Notes: generated from the letters alone by a model not told the origin. A stretch of DNA of 13,774 nt from Candidatus Zixiibacteriota bacterium (GCA_014729565.1 WJJR01000140.1:1-13774); one strand, 5' to 3'. Shown: positions 1 through 6,962, numbered from the stretch's first letter. Made by a program: numbers and translations.

Positions 1-114
1 GGTCAGTGTACGGAGCGGTCCCCGTGCCTCACGCGCCCAGCGAGAAATCGCCTCCCGATCCCGTGTGGCAAGTAACTCCCTAACAGTCGCTTTCTGTTCG
101 CCCAAACTCGACAT
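1..114 (-). CDS. N-terminal fragment of an unidentified gene (possibly a HEAT-repeat protein)
   Basis: An open frame reads leftwards from ATG at 114-112 through the window edge for 38 codons without a stop. It begins MSSLGEQKATVRELL and continues through RDREAISRWA to GPLRTLT. A GAGGA ribosome binding site lies 9 nt upstream of the ATG, which supports this start. The peptide is hydrophilic and predicted helical, with no signal peptide. The pattern of a leucine-rich helix, then RD-x-EAI, then a basic stretch and PL-x-x-L resembles, from memory, the N-terminus of the DVU0298-like HEAT-repeat family of anaerobic bacteria; 38 residues cannot prove this. The gene is divergent from the sigma-54 activator at 395. 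A longer frame on the same strand (326 to 3) uses a different phase, lacks a good ribosome binding site and looks non-coding. Confidence 0.55.
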   Translation of the reverse strand, partial: MSSLGEQKATVRELLATRDREAISRWAREARGPLRTLT

Positions 115-138
115 GGAAAGGCATCCTCAATGCATGAT

Positions 139-226
139 CTCGCGTAGGTGAAACTCCTGGCAACACGCATCCTTGCCTGGCTGCGGCTCTGAACCCCACA
201 TAACCTCGCGCAGGTGCGGCTCTTAG
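139..226. repeat. Degenerate direct repeat, about 22 nt, two copies
   Basis: Positions 139-160 and 205-226 align as CTCGCG-Y-AGGTG-NNN-CTC and flanking bases, with about 16 of 22 identical. The second copy forms the left arm of the stem at 207-239, while the first copy has no matching right arm. A separate 9-nt exact repeat, TGCGGCTCT, occurs at 182-190 and 215-223. The pattern suggests remnants of a small dispersed intergenic element, but that is inference from one locus. Confidence 0.4.
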
Positions 227-239
227 CCGCACCTGCGTG
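207..239. repeat. GC-rich stem-loop in the divergent intergenic region
   Basis: Arms 209-221 (CGCAGGTGCGGCT) and 225-237 (AGCCGCACCTGCG) pair perfectly over 13 bp around a CTT loop. A G-T and a C-G pair (208/238 and 207/239) extend the stem to 15 bp. No T-tract follows on either strand. The element lies upstream of both flanking genes, so it does not look like a simple rho-independent terminator. It could be a dispersed palindromic repeat, or it could insulate the two divergent promoters. Confidence 0.75.
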
Positions 240-317
240 CAACAGAATACGGTCATTCAACGAACTCTCAATAGACGGATCGATCAACTGACCTTCCAAC
301 TTGTCAAAATTCCAAAA

Positions 318-339
318 TTGAAACATAAACCTGTTTCAA
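318..339. promoter_or_regulatory. Upstream dyad TTGAAACA-N6-TGTTTCAA, probable activator-binding site
   Basis: Two perfect inverted 8-bp arms at 318-325 and 332-339 are separated by 6 bp. The same half-site occurs again just after the activator gene: GAAAC-N8-GTTTC at 1776-1793 has identical half-site spacing, and ATTGAAACGTTTCAAT sits at 1749-1764. Recurrence of one motif on both sides of a Fis-type regulator, next to a sigma-54 promoter, is what an autogenous binding site would look like. It lies 56 bp before the regulator's start codon, close enough to act as an operator for autorepression or as a short-range activation site. Confidence 0.65.
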
Positions 340-350
340 AGTTGAACATG

Positions 351-366
351 AGGGCCGAATTCTGCC
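351..366 (+). promoter_or_regulatory. Weak candidate -24/-12 element for the activator gene
   Basis: AGGGCCGAATTCTGCC has GG at 352-353 and GC at 364-365 with the required 10-bp gap, but it matches the TGGCACG-N4-TTGC consensus poorly at other positions. If used, transcription would start near 377, 18 nt before the ATG. A sigma-70 alternative (TTGAAC at 342-347 with TAAATA at 368-373) has a poor 20-nt spacer. The true promoter of this gene is unresolved. Confidence 0.25.
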
Positions 367-394
367 GTAAATACTATAGAAGGAGGCCGCTCCC

Positions 395-1753
395 ATGGAA
401 AAGACCAAACAGGATCGACTGCACGAGACCATTCTCAGTTGCATCGCCGATGGTGTCTTCACTGTCGACGGGGAGTGGCGCATCACCTCCTTTAATAAGG
501 CCGCCGAGCGGATCACCGGTGTGCCGGCGGCCGATGCCATCGGACGGAAATGTGCCGATGTTTTCCGTGCCGACATCTGCGAACGTGGCTGCGCCATTCG
601 TCAGACACTACGCACCGGCAACGAGGTCATTAATCAGCCCGCACGCATTCTCGACCGTGATGGACGCAGCCACCCGATCAGCATCTCCACCGCGGTCCTG
701 CGTGACCGCAATGGCGAGTTGCTCGGCGCCGTCGAAACGTTTCGCGATTTGTCACAGATTGAACAACTGCGTCGGGAAATCTCGAGCCAGTATGTCTTCG
801 AGGACATCATCGGACGCAGCGAAGCGTTTCGGCGCATCTTTACGCTATTGCCTGACATCGCCCAAAGCGATAGCACTGTCTTGATTGAAGGACCGAGTGG
901 TTCTGGCAAAGAACTGATCGCGCGAGCCATCCACAACCTGAGCAACCGAAGTTCAAAGCCGTGCGTGGTAGTCAATTGCGGGACCCTGCCACCCAGTCTT
1001 TTCGAATCCGAGCTGTTCGGTTATGTCAAAGGGGCGTTTACCGATGCGCAGAAGGACAAACCGGGACGAATCGCCCTGGCCGATGGCGGCACGGTGTTTT
1101 TCGATGAAATCAGCGAACTCCCCCTGGAAACACAGGTCAAGCTCCTGCGCCTGTTACAGGAGCGCGAATACGAACCGCTCGGCTCGGTCCAGCCGCGTCG
1201 TGCCAATGTCCGTGTCGTCGCCGCCACCAACAAACGTCTCTTTGAGATGGTGAGCAAAGAGCGGTTCCGCGATGACCTCTACTTCCGCCTGGCCGTAATC
1301 CGCCTGACTGTTCCACTCCTGCGCGAACGCCGCGAGGATATCCCGCATCTGGTCGAGCACTTTGTCGATCGTTACAACGCCAAACGCGGCAAGCAAATCG
1401 AGGGCGTGACGCCGGCGGTGATGGAATTCTTCATGCGCCATGATTTCCCCGGCAACGTGCGCGAACTCGAGAACATCATCGAGTATGCGTTTGTGCTCTG
1501 CCACCAACGCCGCATCCACATGCGCCACCTCCCCGAGGAGTATCAACCCGAGGATCATCTGGCTGAGGAGATCGACGCCAACGGCTGGAACCAGTCGCCC
1601 TTGGCGCGGGCCGAGCAACAAACGATCCGTTCAATCCTGCAACAAAACAAAGGCAACCTGGGCCAAACCGCTCGTCAGTTGGGGATCAGCCGTACGACAT
1701 TGTGGCGTCGACTCAAGGCATTCGATATCGACGCCTCAGAGTTTCGAGATTGA
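395..1753 (+). CDS. Sigma-54-dependent PAS/AAA+/Fis transcriptional activator
   Basis: A 452-residue enhancer-binding protein that uses ATP hydrolysis to open sigma-54 promoters. An N-terminal PAS domain spans residues about 10-118 and carries Cys53, Cys62 and Cys66 (C-x8-C-x3-C). The AAA+ domain spans about 133-370, with Walker A GPSGSGKE (166-173), the sigma-54 contact loop GAFTDA (213-218, a variant of GAFTGA), Walker B GGTVFFDE (231-238), an FRDDLYFRL arginine-finger region (291-299) and FPGNVREL (351-358). A Fis-type helix-turn-helix lies at about 420-443. There is no receiver domain, so it should be ligand- or redox-controlled rather than phosphorylated. The start is fixed by AGGAGG at 381-386, 8 nt before the ATG. 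Its stop codon lies inside the palindrome at 1749-1764. Its likely target is the adjacent redox operon. The family call is firm; the signal is unknown. Confidence 0.96.
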   Translation: MEKTKQDRLHETILSCIADGVFTVDGEWRITSFNKAAERITGVPAADAIGRKCADVFRADICERGCAIRQTLRTGNEVINQPARILDRDGRSHPISISTAVLRDRNGELLGAVETFRDLSQIEQLRREISSQYVFEDIIGRSEAFRRIFTLLPDIAQSDSTVLIEGPSGSGKELIARAIHNLSNRSSKPCVVVNCGTLPPSLFESELFGYVKGAFTDAQKDKPGRIALADGGTVFFDEISELPLETQVKLLRLLQEREYEPLGSVQPRRANVRVVAATNKRLFEMVSKERFRDDLYFRLAVIRLTVPLLRERREDIPHLVEHFVDRYNAKRGKQIEGVTPAVMEFFMRHDFPGNVRELENIIEYAFVLCHQRRIHMRHLPEEYQPEDHLAEEIDANGWNQSPLARAEQQTIRSILQQNKGNLGQTARQLGISRTTLWRRLKAFDIDASEFRD

Positions 1754-1764
1754 AACGTTTCAAT
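1749..1764. promoter_or_regulatory. 16-bp perfect palindrome, probable upstream activator site
   Basis: ATTGAAACGTTTCAAT is a perfect palindrome and shares its TTGAAAC half-site with the dyad at 318-339. It overlaps the TGA stop (1751-1753) of the activator gene. Its centre is about 163 bp upstream of the predicted sigma-54 start site near 1920, within the usual range for enhancer sites. The half-sites abut directly, unlike the 8-bp gap between GAAAC cores in the other two dyads, so the binding mode may differ. Confidence 0.7.
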
Positions 1765-1775
1765 GTTGCACCAGA

Positions 1776-1793
1776 GAAACATCCTAACGTTTC
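1776..1793. promoter_or_regulatory. Second upstream dyad GAAAC-N8-GTTTC
   Basis: GAAAC at 1776-1780 and GTTTC at 1789-1793 repeat the half-site and 8-bp gap of the dyad at 318-339, with weaker outer bases. A further TTGAAA half-site lies at 1798-1803. The centre is about 135 bp upstream of the predicted start site and 28 bp from the palindrome at 1749-1764. Paired sites of this kind commonly help enhancer-binding proteins assemble into a hexamer. Confidence 0.6.
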
Positions 1794-1893
1794 AGCTTTG
1801 AAAAACTTCGCGACACCACTCCGCTCTTCATCGCTATTTCTAACATGCTAATCGACAACACCTTATAGGCTATTGTCAACCTTGGGGTGCGTC

Positions 1894-1909
1894 TGGCGTG
1901 TTGCTTGCA
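1894..1909 (+). promoter_or_regulatory. Sigma-54 (-24/-12) promoter of the redox-complex operon
   Basis: TGGCGTGTTGCTTGCA matches the consensus TGGCACG-N4-TTGCA, with invariant GG at 1895-1896 and GC at 1907-1908 exactly 10 bp apart. The predicted start of transcription is near 1920, leaving a leader of about 102 nt before the first gene. The enhancer-like dyads at 1749-1793 lie 135-163 bp upstream and a sigma-54 activator gene is immediately upstream. Sequence and context agree strongly. Confidence 0.87.
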
Positions 1910-1919
1910 ACACACCAGC

Positions 1920-2021
1920 CACGGGAGTTCGCAACGGTCGGACACCTATGGTTAGTGATTGAGTTGAACTCCACACCCGCTTGGTCACCAAGGGGAGGCA
2001 GGTCATCAACCCAAGGATACG
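1920..2021 (+). other. Untranslated leader with two short palindromes
   Basis: The predicted 5' leader holds two near-perfect short dyads, GAGTTGAACTC (1961-1971) and CTTGGTCACCAAG (1980-1992). Their one-base centres make them more like protein-binding sites than hairpins. A GGGGAGG at 1992-1998 is too far from the start codon to be its ribosome binding site. I see no riboswitch fold or small open frame here. Confidence 0.4.
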
Positions 2022-3452
2022 ATGCGCATGAGCACACGAGACAAATACGCCTATTACATTGAAGAGCGGACACTCAATGTCACCGAGCGTCCCCGCCGGT
2101 TCCTCGAAGCATTTGCCGCAGTGTTGAACAGTTCCAGCTACGGCCCGGCCCTCGATACCTACACCCGCCTGACGACCCATTGCGGGCGCTGCGCGGTATC
2201 GTGCCAGCTCTATGATGTGACCCGCGATCCGCAGGACATCCCTTGCGAACGTTCGGAAATGCTGCTCAAGGTCTACCGCCGCTACTTCACGCGTGCGGGC
2301 CTGTTCAAAGCCCGGCTGTTTGATGACTTCACGCTGACCGACGAATATCTCGATCAGATGGCCGACGCGTACTATCGCTGCACGGCGTGTCGTCGTTGCA
2401 AGTTGACTTGCCCGATCGGTATCGATCACGGACTCATCACCCACCTGGGCCGGTACCTGCTCGCGGAAATCGAGGTCATCCCCAAGGCGCTGGTCGTGGC
2501 GACGCGTGAACAGCTTGAAGGTGTCGGCAACACATCGGCAATCCCCGCAGCGGCATTGACCGACACCTGCGAGTTCCTCGAAGAGGAACTCATGGATATG
2601 TACAATCTCCCGGCGAAGTATCCGATCGACGTGGAAGACGCCGAATATGTCTTTTTCCCGGCGGTCTCCGATTTCCTTTTGGAAGCCAACACGCTGATGG
2701 GCAACGCCGCCGTGATGCATGTCACCGGCGGCTCGTGGACCATCGGCACCGGAAACTTCGACGGCATCAACTATGGCCTCTTCTACAGCGACCGGATGCT
2801 CGAACGCATCGTCAAGAACATTGCCGGTGAGGTCCGACGGCTGAAGGGCAAGAAGGTGCTCGTCGGCGAGTGCGGCCACGCCACCCGCAGCGCCTGGTTT
2901 GTCCCGACCTTCGGCGGTCCCGACGCGCCCGAAGTGGTCAATTGCATGCAGTACGCCTATCAGCAGTTGAAAGCCGGCAAATTGCCACTAAAAGACGAGA
3001 AAATCACCGAACGGGTCACCTACCACGACCCCTGCAACATCGCGCGCAACGGCCGCATCACCGAAGAACCGCGCGAACTCCTCAAAGCGATTTGCAGCGA
3101 TTTTGTCGAGATGACCCCAAACCGCACAGAGAACTACTGCTGCGGTGGTGGCGGCGGGACCGTGTCGATTGACGAGATCCGAGAATTCCGTACCGGACCG
3201 CTCGGCAAACGCAAAGCCGACCAGATTCGCGCCACCGGTGCTAAGTATGTCGTTGCACCATGTGCAAACTGCAAAAAGCAACTGCGCGAAGTCTGTGAAG
3301 ACAACGATCTCCCCGACGTGGAAGTGGTCGGCCTGCACGACCTGCTGCTGAGGGTCATCGACTATACCGGGTTCACCGAGGAGAAGGCGGAAACCGACAC
3401 CGACGCCGCCGAGGATCTCCTTAAACCGGTCAAGGAAGGAGTGGAAGCGTAG
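2022..3452 (+). CDS. HdrD/HmcF/DsrK-like iron-sulfur subunit of a membrane redox complex
   Basis: A 476-residue cytoplasmic electron-transfer subunit. Two N-terminal ferredoxin-type sites are visible: Cys54-x2-Cys57-x3-Cys61 with Cys75, and Cys120, 123, 126 and 130 followed by Pro. The C-terminal half has one complete CCG site: Cys338 (HDPC), Cys373-Cys374 (CCGGGGG) and Cys414-x2-Cys417. This is the motif that holds the noncubane [4Fe-4S] cluster in heterodisulfide reductase HdrB/HdrD and, by homology, in DsrK, HmcF and TmcB. An earlier CCG copy is degenerate (GECGHATRS, 282-290). There is no signal peptide or membrane segment. Length fits HmcF (about 460). The start is ambiguous: AAGGA at 2013-2017 is 4 nt from ATG 2022 and 10 nt from ATG 2028. 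It is the first gene of the operon and its stop overlaps the next start by one base. The physiological substrate cannot be read from sequence; a thiol/disulfide partner is inference. Confidence 0.93.
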   Translation: MRMSTRDKYAYYIEERTLNVTERPRRFLEAFAAVLNSSSYGPALDTYTRLTTHCGRCAVSCQLYDVTRDPQDIPCERSEMLLKVYRRYFTRAGLFKARLFDDFTLTDEYLDQMADAYYRCTACRRCKLTCPIGIDHGLITHLGRYLLAEIEVIPKALVVATREQLEGVGNTSAIPAAALTDTCEFLEEELMDMYNLPAKYPIDVEDAEYVFFPAVSDFLLEANTLMGNAAVMHVTGGSWTIGTGNFDGINYGLFYSDRMLERIVKNIAGEVRRLKGKKVLVGECGHATRSAWFVPTFGGPDAPEVVNCMQYAYQQLKAGKLPLKDEKITERVTYHDPCNIARNGRITEEPRELLKAICSDFVEMTPNRTENYCCGGGGGTVSIDEIREFRTGPLGKRKADQIRATGAKYVVAPCANCKKQLREVCEDNDLPDVEVVGLHDLLLRVIDYTGFTEEKAETDTDAAEDLLKPVKEGVEA

Positions 3453-4153
3453 TGGAAACCGCACTCCAATGGGCACGCGGTCCGATCTTCTGGACGGCAT
3501 TTGCCTTCATGATTCTGGGTTTACTGCGGCTCGTGGTCATCACGGTGCTCGACATCCGTCACATCATGCGCGACGCCGGTGACAAGAGCCTTCCTGTTGG
3601 GCAACTGATTCGCACAACACTCTCATGGCTGTTTCCGGTCAGGCGGTTTACCCACCGGATCACGTACAGCCTGACGACGATCATCTTCCATGTCTCTATC
3701 ATCATCGTACCGATCTTTCTGGGGTCGCACGTGATGTTGTGGGAACGCAGCATTGGTCTGTCCTGGCCGACGTTGTCGACCACAGTGGCCGACGTCCTGA
3801 CAATCCTTGCCGTCGTCACGGCTCTCGCAATCGTCGTCCAGCGTACGATCTTCGCGGATGCCCGCCGCTTAAGCCGGTTCCAGGACTATGCGATTCCGCT
3901 GCTTATCGCCGTCCCCTTCGCCTCCGGGTTTGTGGCGATGCATCCCACGATGAATCCGTTCCCGTATGAGGCAACGATGCTCGTTCACGTGATGAGCGCG
4001 AACATCCTGTTCATCCTGATTCCGTTCAGCAAAATCAGCCACTGCCTGCTGCTGCCGTTCACGCAGTTCGTTTCCGAAGCCGCCTGGCGCTTCCCGAGTG
4101 ATTGCGGTACGCAGGTCGCCGTGGCCTTAGGCAAGGAGAAACAGCCGGTATGA
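3452..4153 (+). CDS. NarI/HmcE/DsrM-like membrane cytochrome b subunit
   Basis: A 233-residue membrane protein with about five hydrophobic helices (roughly 12-33, 70-92, 112-130, 146-165 and 176-195). Histidines in or near helices could ligate heme b: His80 and His93, and His179 and His197. The 18-residue gap of the last pair matches the spacing of the heme-ligand pair in the last helix of nitrate reductase NarI. Length is close to HmcE (about 25 kDa). It probably exchanges electrons between the quinone pool or hemes and the HdrD-like subunit encoded just upstream, as in the DsrMK pair. The start is GTG at 3452, sharing a base with the preceding TAG stop. AAGGAAGGAG lies about 10 nt upstream. 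The stop overlaps the next ATG as ATGA. Family is fairly sure; heme ligands are inferred. Confidence 0.88.
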   Translation: METALQWARGPIFWTAFAFMILGLLRLVVITVLDIRHIMRDAGDKSLPVGQLIRTTLSWLFPVRRFTHRITYSLTTIIFHVSIIIVPIFLGSHVMLWERSIGLSWPTLSTTVADVLTILAVVTALAIVVQRTIFADARRLSRFQDYAIPLLIAVPFASGFVAMHPTMNPFPYEATMLVHVMSANILFILIPFSKISHCLLLPFTQFVSEAAWRFPSDCGTQVAVALGKEKQPV

Positions 4154-4974
4154 TCGACTCGCCATCGATACTCATAGATGTCACCCGGTGCACCGGGTGT
4201 GAGAAGTGCATTGACGCCTGCAAAGAGGCGAACGATCTGGGGCATGATTGCCTGCGTCCCGGACAACGGTCCGTCGACGCGCTCTCGGCCAGCCGCTTCT
4301 CGACGATCTTGCGCAAACCGGACGATACCTTTGTCCGCCAGATGTGTCTGCACTGTCTGGAACCCGCCTGCGTATCGGCCTGCCTCGTTGGCGCGATGAA
4401 AAAGACGGACGCCGGTCCGGTGATTTACGACGAAGACGTCTGCATGGGGTGCCGGTATTGCATGCTCGCCTGCCCCTACGGGATTCCGCGCTACGAGTGG
4501 GACAAACCGACGCCGCTCGTCCGCAAGTGCACGTTCTGTTACGATCGTCTCAAACAGGGCCAGCTCCCCGCATGCGTAGAAGCCTGTCCGGAAAAGGCGC
4601 TCACATTCGGCACCCGTGATGAGATGCTCCTCGAAGCGAAGAAACGGCAGCGCGAGAATCCGGGCCGCTACCGTGATCACGTCTTCGGTGAACGTGAGGC
4701 GGGTGGTGCATCGGTGCTCTATCTATCGAACATTTCGATGAACTTTCTGGCGTGGAACAACACAGTCGGTGATCAACCGTTACCGGAACTGACGTGGAAT
4801 TCTCTCAAGAAGGTCCCGCCGACGATCGCCGTCATGGGCGGTGTGATGACCGGCATTTATTGGATCATCGGCCGGCGCATGAAACGCGCCGTGCAAAATG
4901 GCGAGGCCGATGGACCTGACTCACAAGCAACGGACACAACACCGGAGACCACAGAAATGAGAGATGATTCATGA
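4150..4974 (+). CDS. Four-cluster ferredoxin subunit with C-terminal membrane anchor (HmcB/DsrO-like)
   Basis: A 274-residue iron-sulfur protein of the DMSO-reductase-B/HybA/HmcB type. Sixteen cysteines form four ferredoxin motifs: Cys14, 17, 20, 24; Cys66, 69, 74, 78; Cys98, 101, 104, 108; and Cys127, 130, 142, 146. This predicts four [4Fe-4S] clusters. A hydrophobic helix at about 224-241, followed by basic residues, resembles a C-terminal anchor. No Tat or Sec signal is visible, even if the frame is extended upstream to 4102, whereas DsrO and HybA carry Tat signals; its side of the membrane is therefore open. The ATG at 4150 overlaps the preceding stop as ATGA, with AAGGAG 11 nt upstream. 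It should wire the quinone-interacting membrane subunit encoded next to the rest of the complex. Confidence 0.93.
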   Translation: MIDSPSILIDVTRCTGCEKCIDACKEANDLGHDCLRPGQRSVDALSASRFSTILRKPDDTFVRQMCLHCLEPACVSACLVGAMKKTDAGPVIYDEDVCMGCRYCMLACPYGIPRYEWDKPTPLVRKCTFCYDRLKQGQLPACVEACPEKALTFGTRDEMLLEAKKRQRENPGRYRDHVFGEREAGGASVLYLSNISMNFLAWNNTVGDQPLPELTWNSLKKVPPTIAVMGGVMTGIYWIIGRRMKRAVQNGEADGPDSQATDTTPETTEMRDDS

Positions 4975-6962
4975 ATAGCCGCTTAAACATACTGAAGAGC
5001 ATACTGTGGGCGATTGTCGGTGTGTGGGCGGTGGTCAGCGTCGCGCGCTTTGTGCGCGGGCTCGGGGCCACCACGAATCTCTCCGATGGCGCCCCTTGGG
5101 GACTGTGGATCGGATTCGACGTCATGGCCGGAGTGGCGCTCGCGGCCGGTGGCTTCGTCCTCGCCGCAATCGTCTACATCTTCGGACTCGAACGGTACCG
5201 TCCATTCGTGCGGCCCGCGATTCTAACCGCGTTCTTAGGCTATGCCGCCGTGGCGGTCGGCTTGCTCTACGATCTCGGTTTGCCCTGGCACATCTGGCAC
5301 CCATTGATCAACTGGCAGCATCACTCCGTGCTCTTCGAAGTGGCCGCGTGCGTGATGATTTATCTCACCGTGCTGACATTGGAATTCGCGCCGGTCATTC
5401 TCGAACATCCGATCTTCAAACATCGCATCTTTAAAACGGTCTATAACTTTCTGAAGAAGGCAACGATCCCGCTCGTGATCGCCGGTATTGTACTCTCAAC
5501 GTTACACCAATCATCGCTGGGATCGCTGTTCTTGATCACCCCGGGCCGTCTGCATCCGTTGTGGTACAGTCCGATCATCTACGTGTTGTTCTTTGTCTCG
5601 GCCGTCGGTCTCGGCCTGATGATGGTGACATTGGAATCATTACTCTCGGGATACTTCTTCCGTCACAAGGTCGACACCAGCCGTCTCGCGGGTTTGGGTG
5701 GCGCTGCGGCCGCAGTCCTCAGTCTCTATGCGCTGATCCGCCTCGGCGATCTGGCCTGGCGTGGTGTTCTGCCACAAGCCTTCTCCGGCAACTGGCAGGG
5801 CAATCTCTTCCTGTTTGAACTCGGTGTCAGCGCAATCATCCCCGCGTTCCTGTTAATGGCTCCACGGATTCGACGCAGTATCGGCGGATTGGCGGCGGCC
5901 TCAGTACTCACCGTTCTGGGAATGATCGGCTATCGTCTCGATACCAGCATCGTGGCCTTCCTGCGTCCCGAAGAAGCAGCCTACTTCCCGCACTGGATGG
6001 AATTCGCGATCACCCTGGGGATCGTCGCGGCATTCGGCTTGATCTTCATCTTCTTCGTTGAGCATCTGCGTGTGTTCGAACACCACGACGACGACACGGC
6101 AACAGCGAAGCGGTACTTCCCGATTCCCGTCGAAGCCAGCAGTGTCCGTGACTTCGGACAGCGTTCCTGGCGCGGGCCGGCCTGGTATTCATTGGTCGCT
6201 ATTGGCACCGCGGCAATCACGCTCGTGTTTCTCCCGGAACACATTCGTTCGGGGGACTTGCATCGTGCCGAGAGCGTGTCGGGAGTCCGCACCATCGAAG
6301 GACTACGACTCACTCGCGCCAGCCAGGAGGGAACACGGTTTGCCGTGCCGGCGGAAGATGCCATGGCCCAGTTCGCCGTTCCCGGCGCCGACCCCGTGCT
6401 GTTAATGGTGATCGATGGTAACCGCGACGGCAACCTGGTGCTGTTCGATCATGAAAGCCACCGTGTACGCGAGGGTGGCGCCGGCTCCAGCGAGAAGGAA
6501 TGCGGGGTCTGCCACCACATGAACAAACCATTCGACCGCAATACGTCGTGCTACGAGTGTCATCGTGACATGTACAATCCGACGATGATCTTTGATCACA
6601 CATCGCACACTGCGGCGATGGGTGGCAACGAAGGGTGTGTGCGCTGCCATCGGGATCCCGATGCGGTCAAAACGGCCGACAACATCCGCCCCTGCTACGA
6701 TTGCCACGCGGACATGGTCGCCGACGGTTCGACGATGATTCAGGCGCCCCCCAAAGACGGACTCCGGTGGCAGGCGCCCGGCTATCGTGATGCCATGCAC
6801 GGTTCGTGCATGGCCTGCCACGAGAAACGCATGGCTGCAGATCCGGAGTATTACTCGGCACAATTTGTCCGCTGCGATAACTGTCACAATGCCGATTACG
6901 ATACCGAGCTGCGTCACTTGAGCCCCTACGCCACACTGTCACAGGCCGCGGGAGGTGAGTGA
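4971..6962 (+). CDS. NrfD/HybB-type membrane subunit fused to a hexaheme cytochrome c domain
   Basis: A 663-residue fusion. Residues about 1-370 are an NrfD/HybB/HmcC-like integral membrane domain with about ten hydrophobic helices and the motif PWGLWIGFD (42-50). This family binds and oxidises or reduces quinone. A further helix at about 404-421 leads to a periplasmic-type domain with six CxxCH heme c motifs starting at Cys511, 527, 556, 575, 613 and 635. FDHESH (492-497) and FDHTSH (541-546) resemble the F-x-H-x-x-H distal ligands of class III cytochromes. Stand-alone HybB or HmcC is about 390 residues, and DsrJ or HmcA-like cytochromes are normally separate genes. ATG 4971 overlaps the previous stop as ATGA. 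The heme motifs imply export of the C-terminus and cytochrome c maturation. The number of bound hemes is predicted from motifs only. Confidence 0.94.
   Translation: MNSRLNILKSILWAIVGVWAVVSVARFVRGLGATTNLSDGAPWGLWIGFDVMAGVALAAGGFVLAAIVYIFGLERYRPFVRPAILTAFLGYAAVAVGLLYDLGLPWHIWHPLINWQHHSVLFEVAACVMIYLTVLTLEFAPVILEHPIFKHRIFKTVYNFLKKATIPLVIAGIVLSTLHQSSLGSLFLITPGRLHPLWYSPIIYVLFFVSAVGLGLMMVTLESLLSGYFFRHKVDTSRLAGLGGAAAAVLSLYALIRLGDLAWRGVLPQAFSGNWQGNLFLFELGVSAIIPAFLLMAPRIRRSIGGLAAASVLTVLGMIGYRLDTSIVAFLRPEEAAYFPHWMEFAITLGIVAAFGLIFIFFVEHLRVFEHHDDDTATAKRYFPIPVEASSVRDFGQRSWRGPAWYSLVAIGTAAITLVFLPEHIRSGDLHRAESVSGVRTIEGLRLTRASQEGTRFAVPAEDAMAQFAVPGADPVLLMVIDGNRDGNLVLFDHESHRVREGGAGSSEKECGVCHHMNKPFDRNTSCYECHRDMYNPTMIFDHTSHTAAMGGNEGCVRCHRDPDAVKTADNIRPCYDCHADMVADGSTMIQAPPKDGLRWQAPGYRDAMHGSCMACHEKRMAADPEYYSAQFVRCDNCHNADYDTELRHLSPYATLSQAAGGE

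Noticed and set aside
3..326. 107-residue open frame on the minus strand
   Set aside because: It runs through the stem-loop and the TTGAAAC dyad, has low-complexity Arg/Ser composition and no ribosome binding site; the better gene is in another phase from 114 leftwards.
1800..1893. IHF-binding site between the dyads and the sigma-54 promoter
   Set aside because: I looked for WATCAA-N4-TTR in this interval and found no convincing match on the plus strand.
1863..2879. 338-residue open frame on the minus strand
   Set aside because: It is antisense to the HdrD-like gene, whose cluster motifs are intact, and it covers the sigma-54 promoter. Long antisense frames are common in GC-rich coding DNA.
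4102..4149. Upstream start for the ferredoxin subunit
   Set aside because: The extra 16 residues overlap the cytochrome b gene and give no signal peptide; ATG 4150 forms the usual ATGA overlap and has a ribosome binding site.
2022..6962. Assigning the complex as a true DsrMKJOP
   Set aside because: There is no triheme DsrJ, the ferredoxin lacks a Tat signal, the gene order differs, and no dsrAB or dsrC is in view; only a relationship to the wider Hmc/Tmc/Dsr group is supported.
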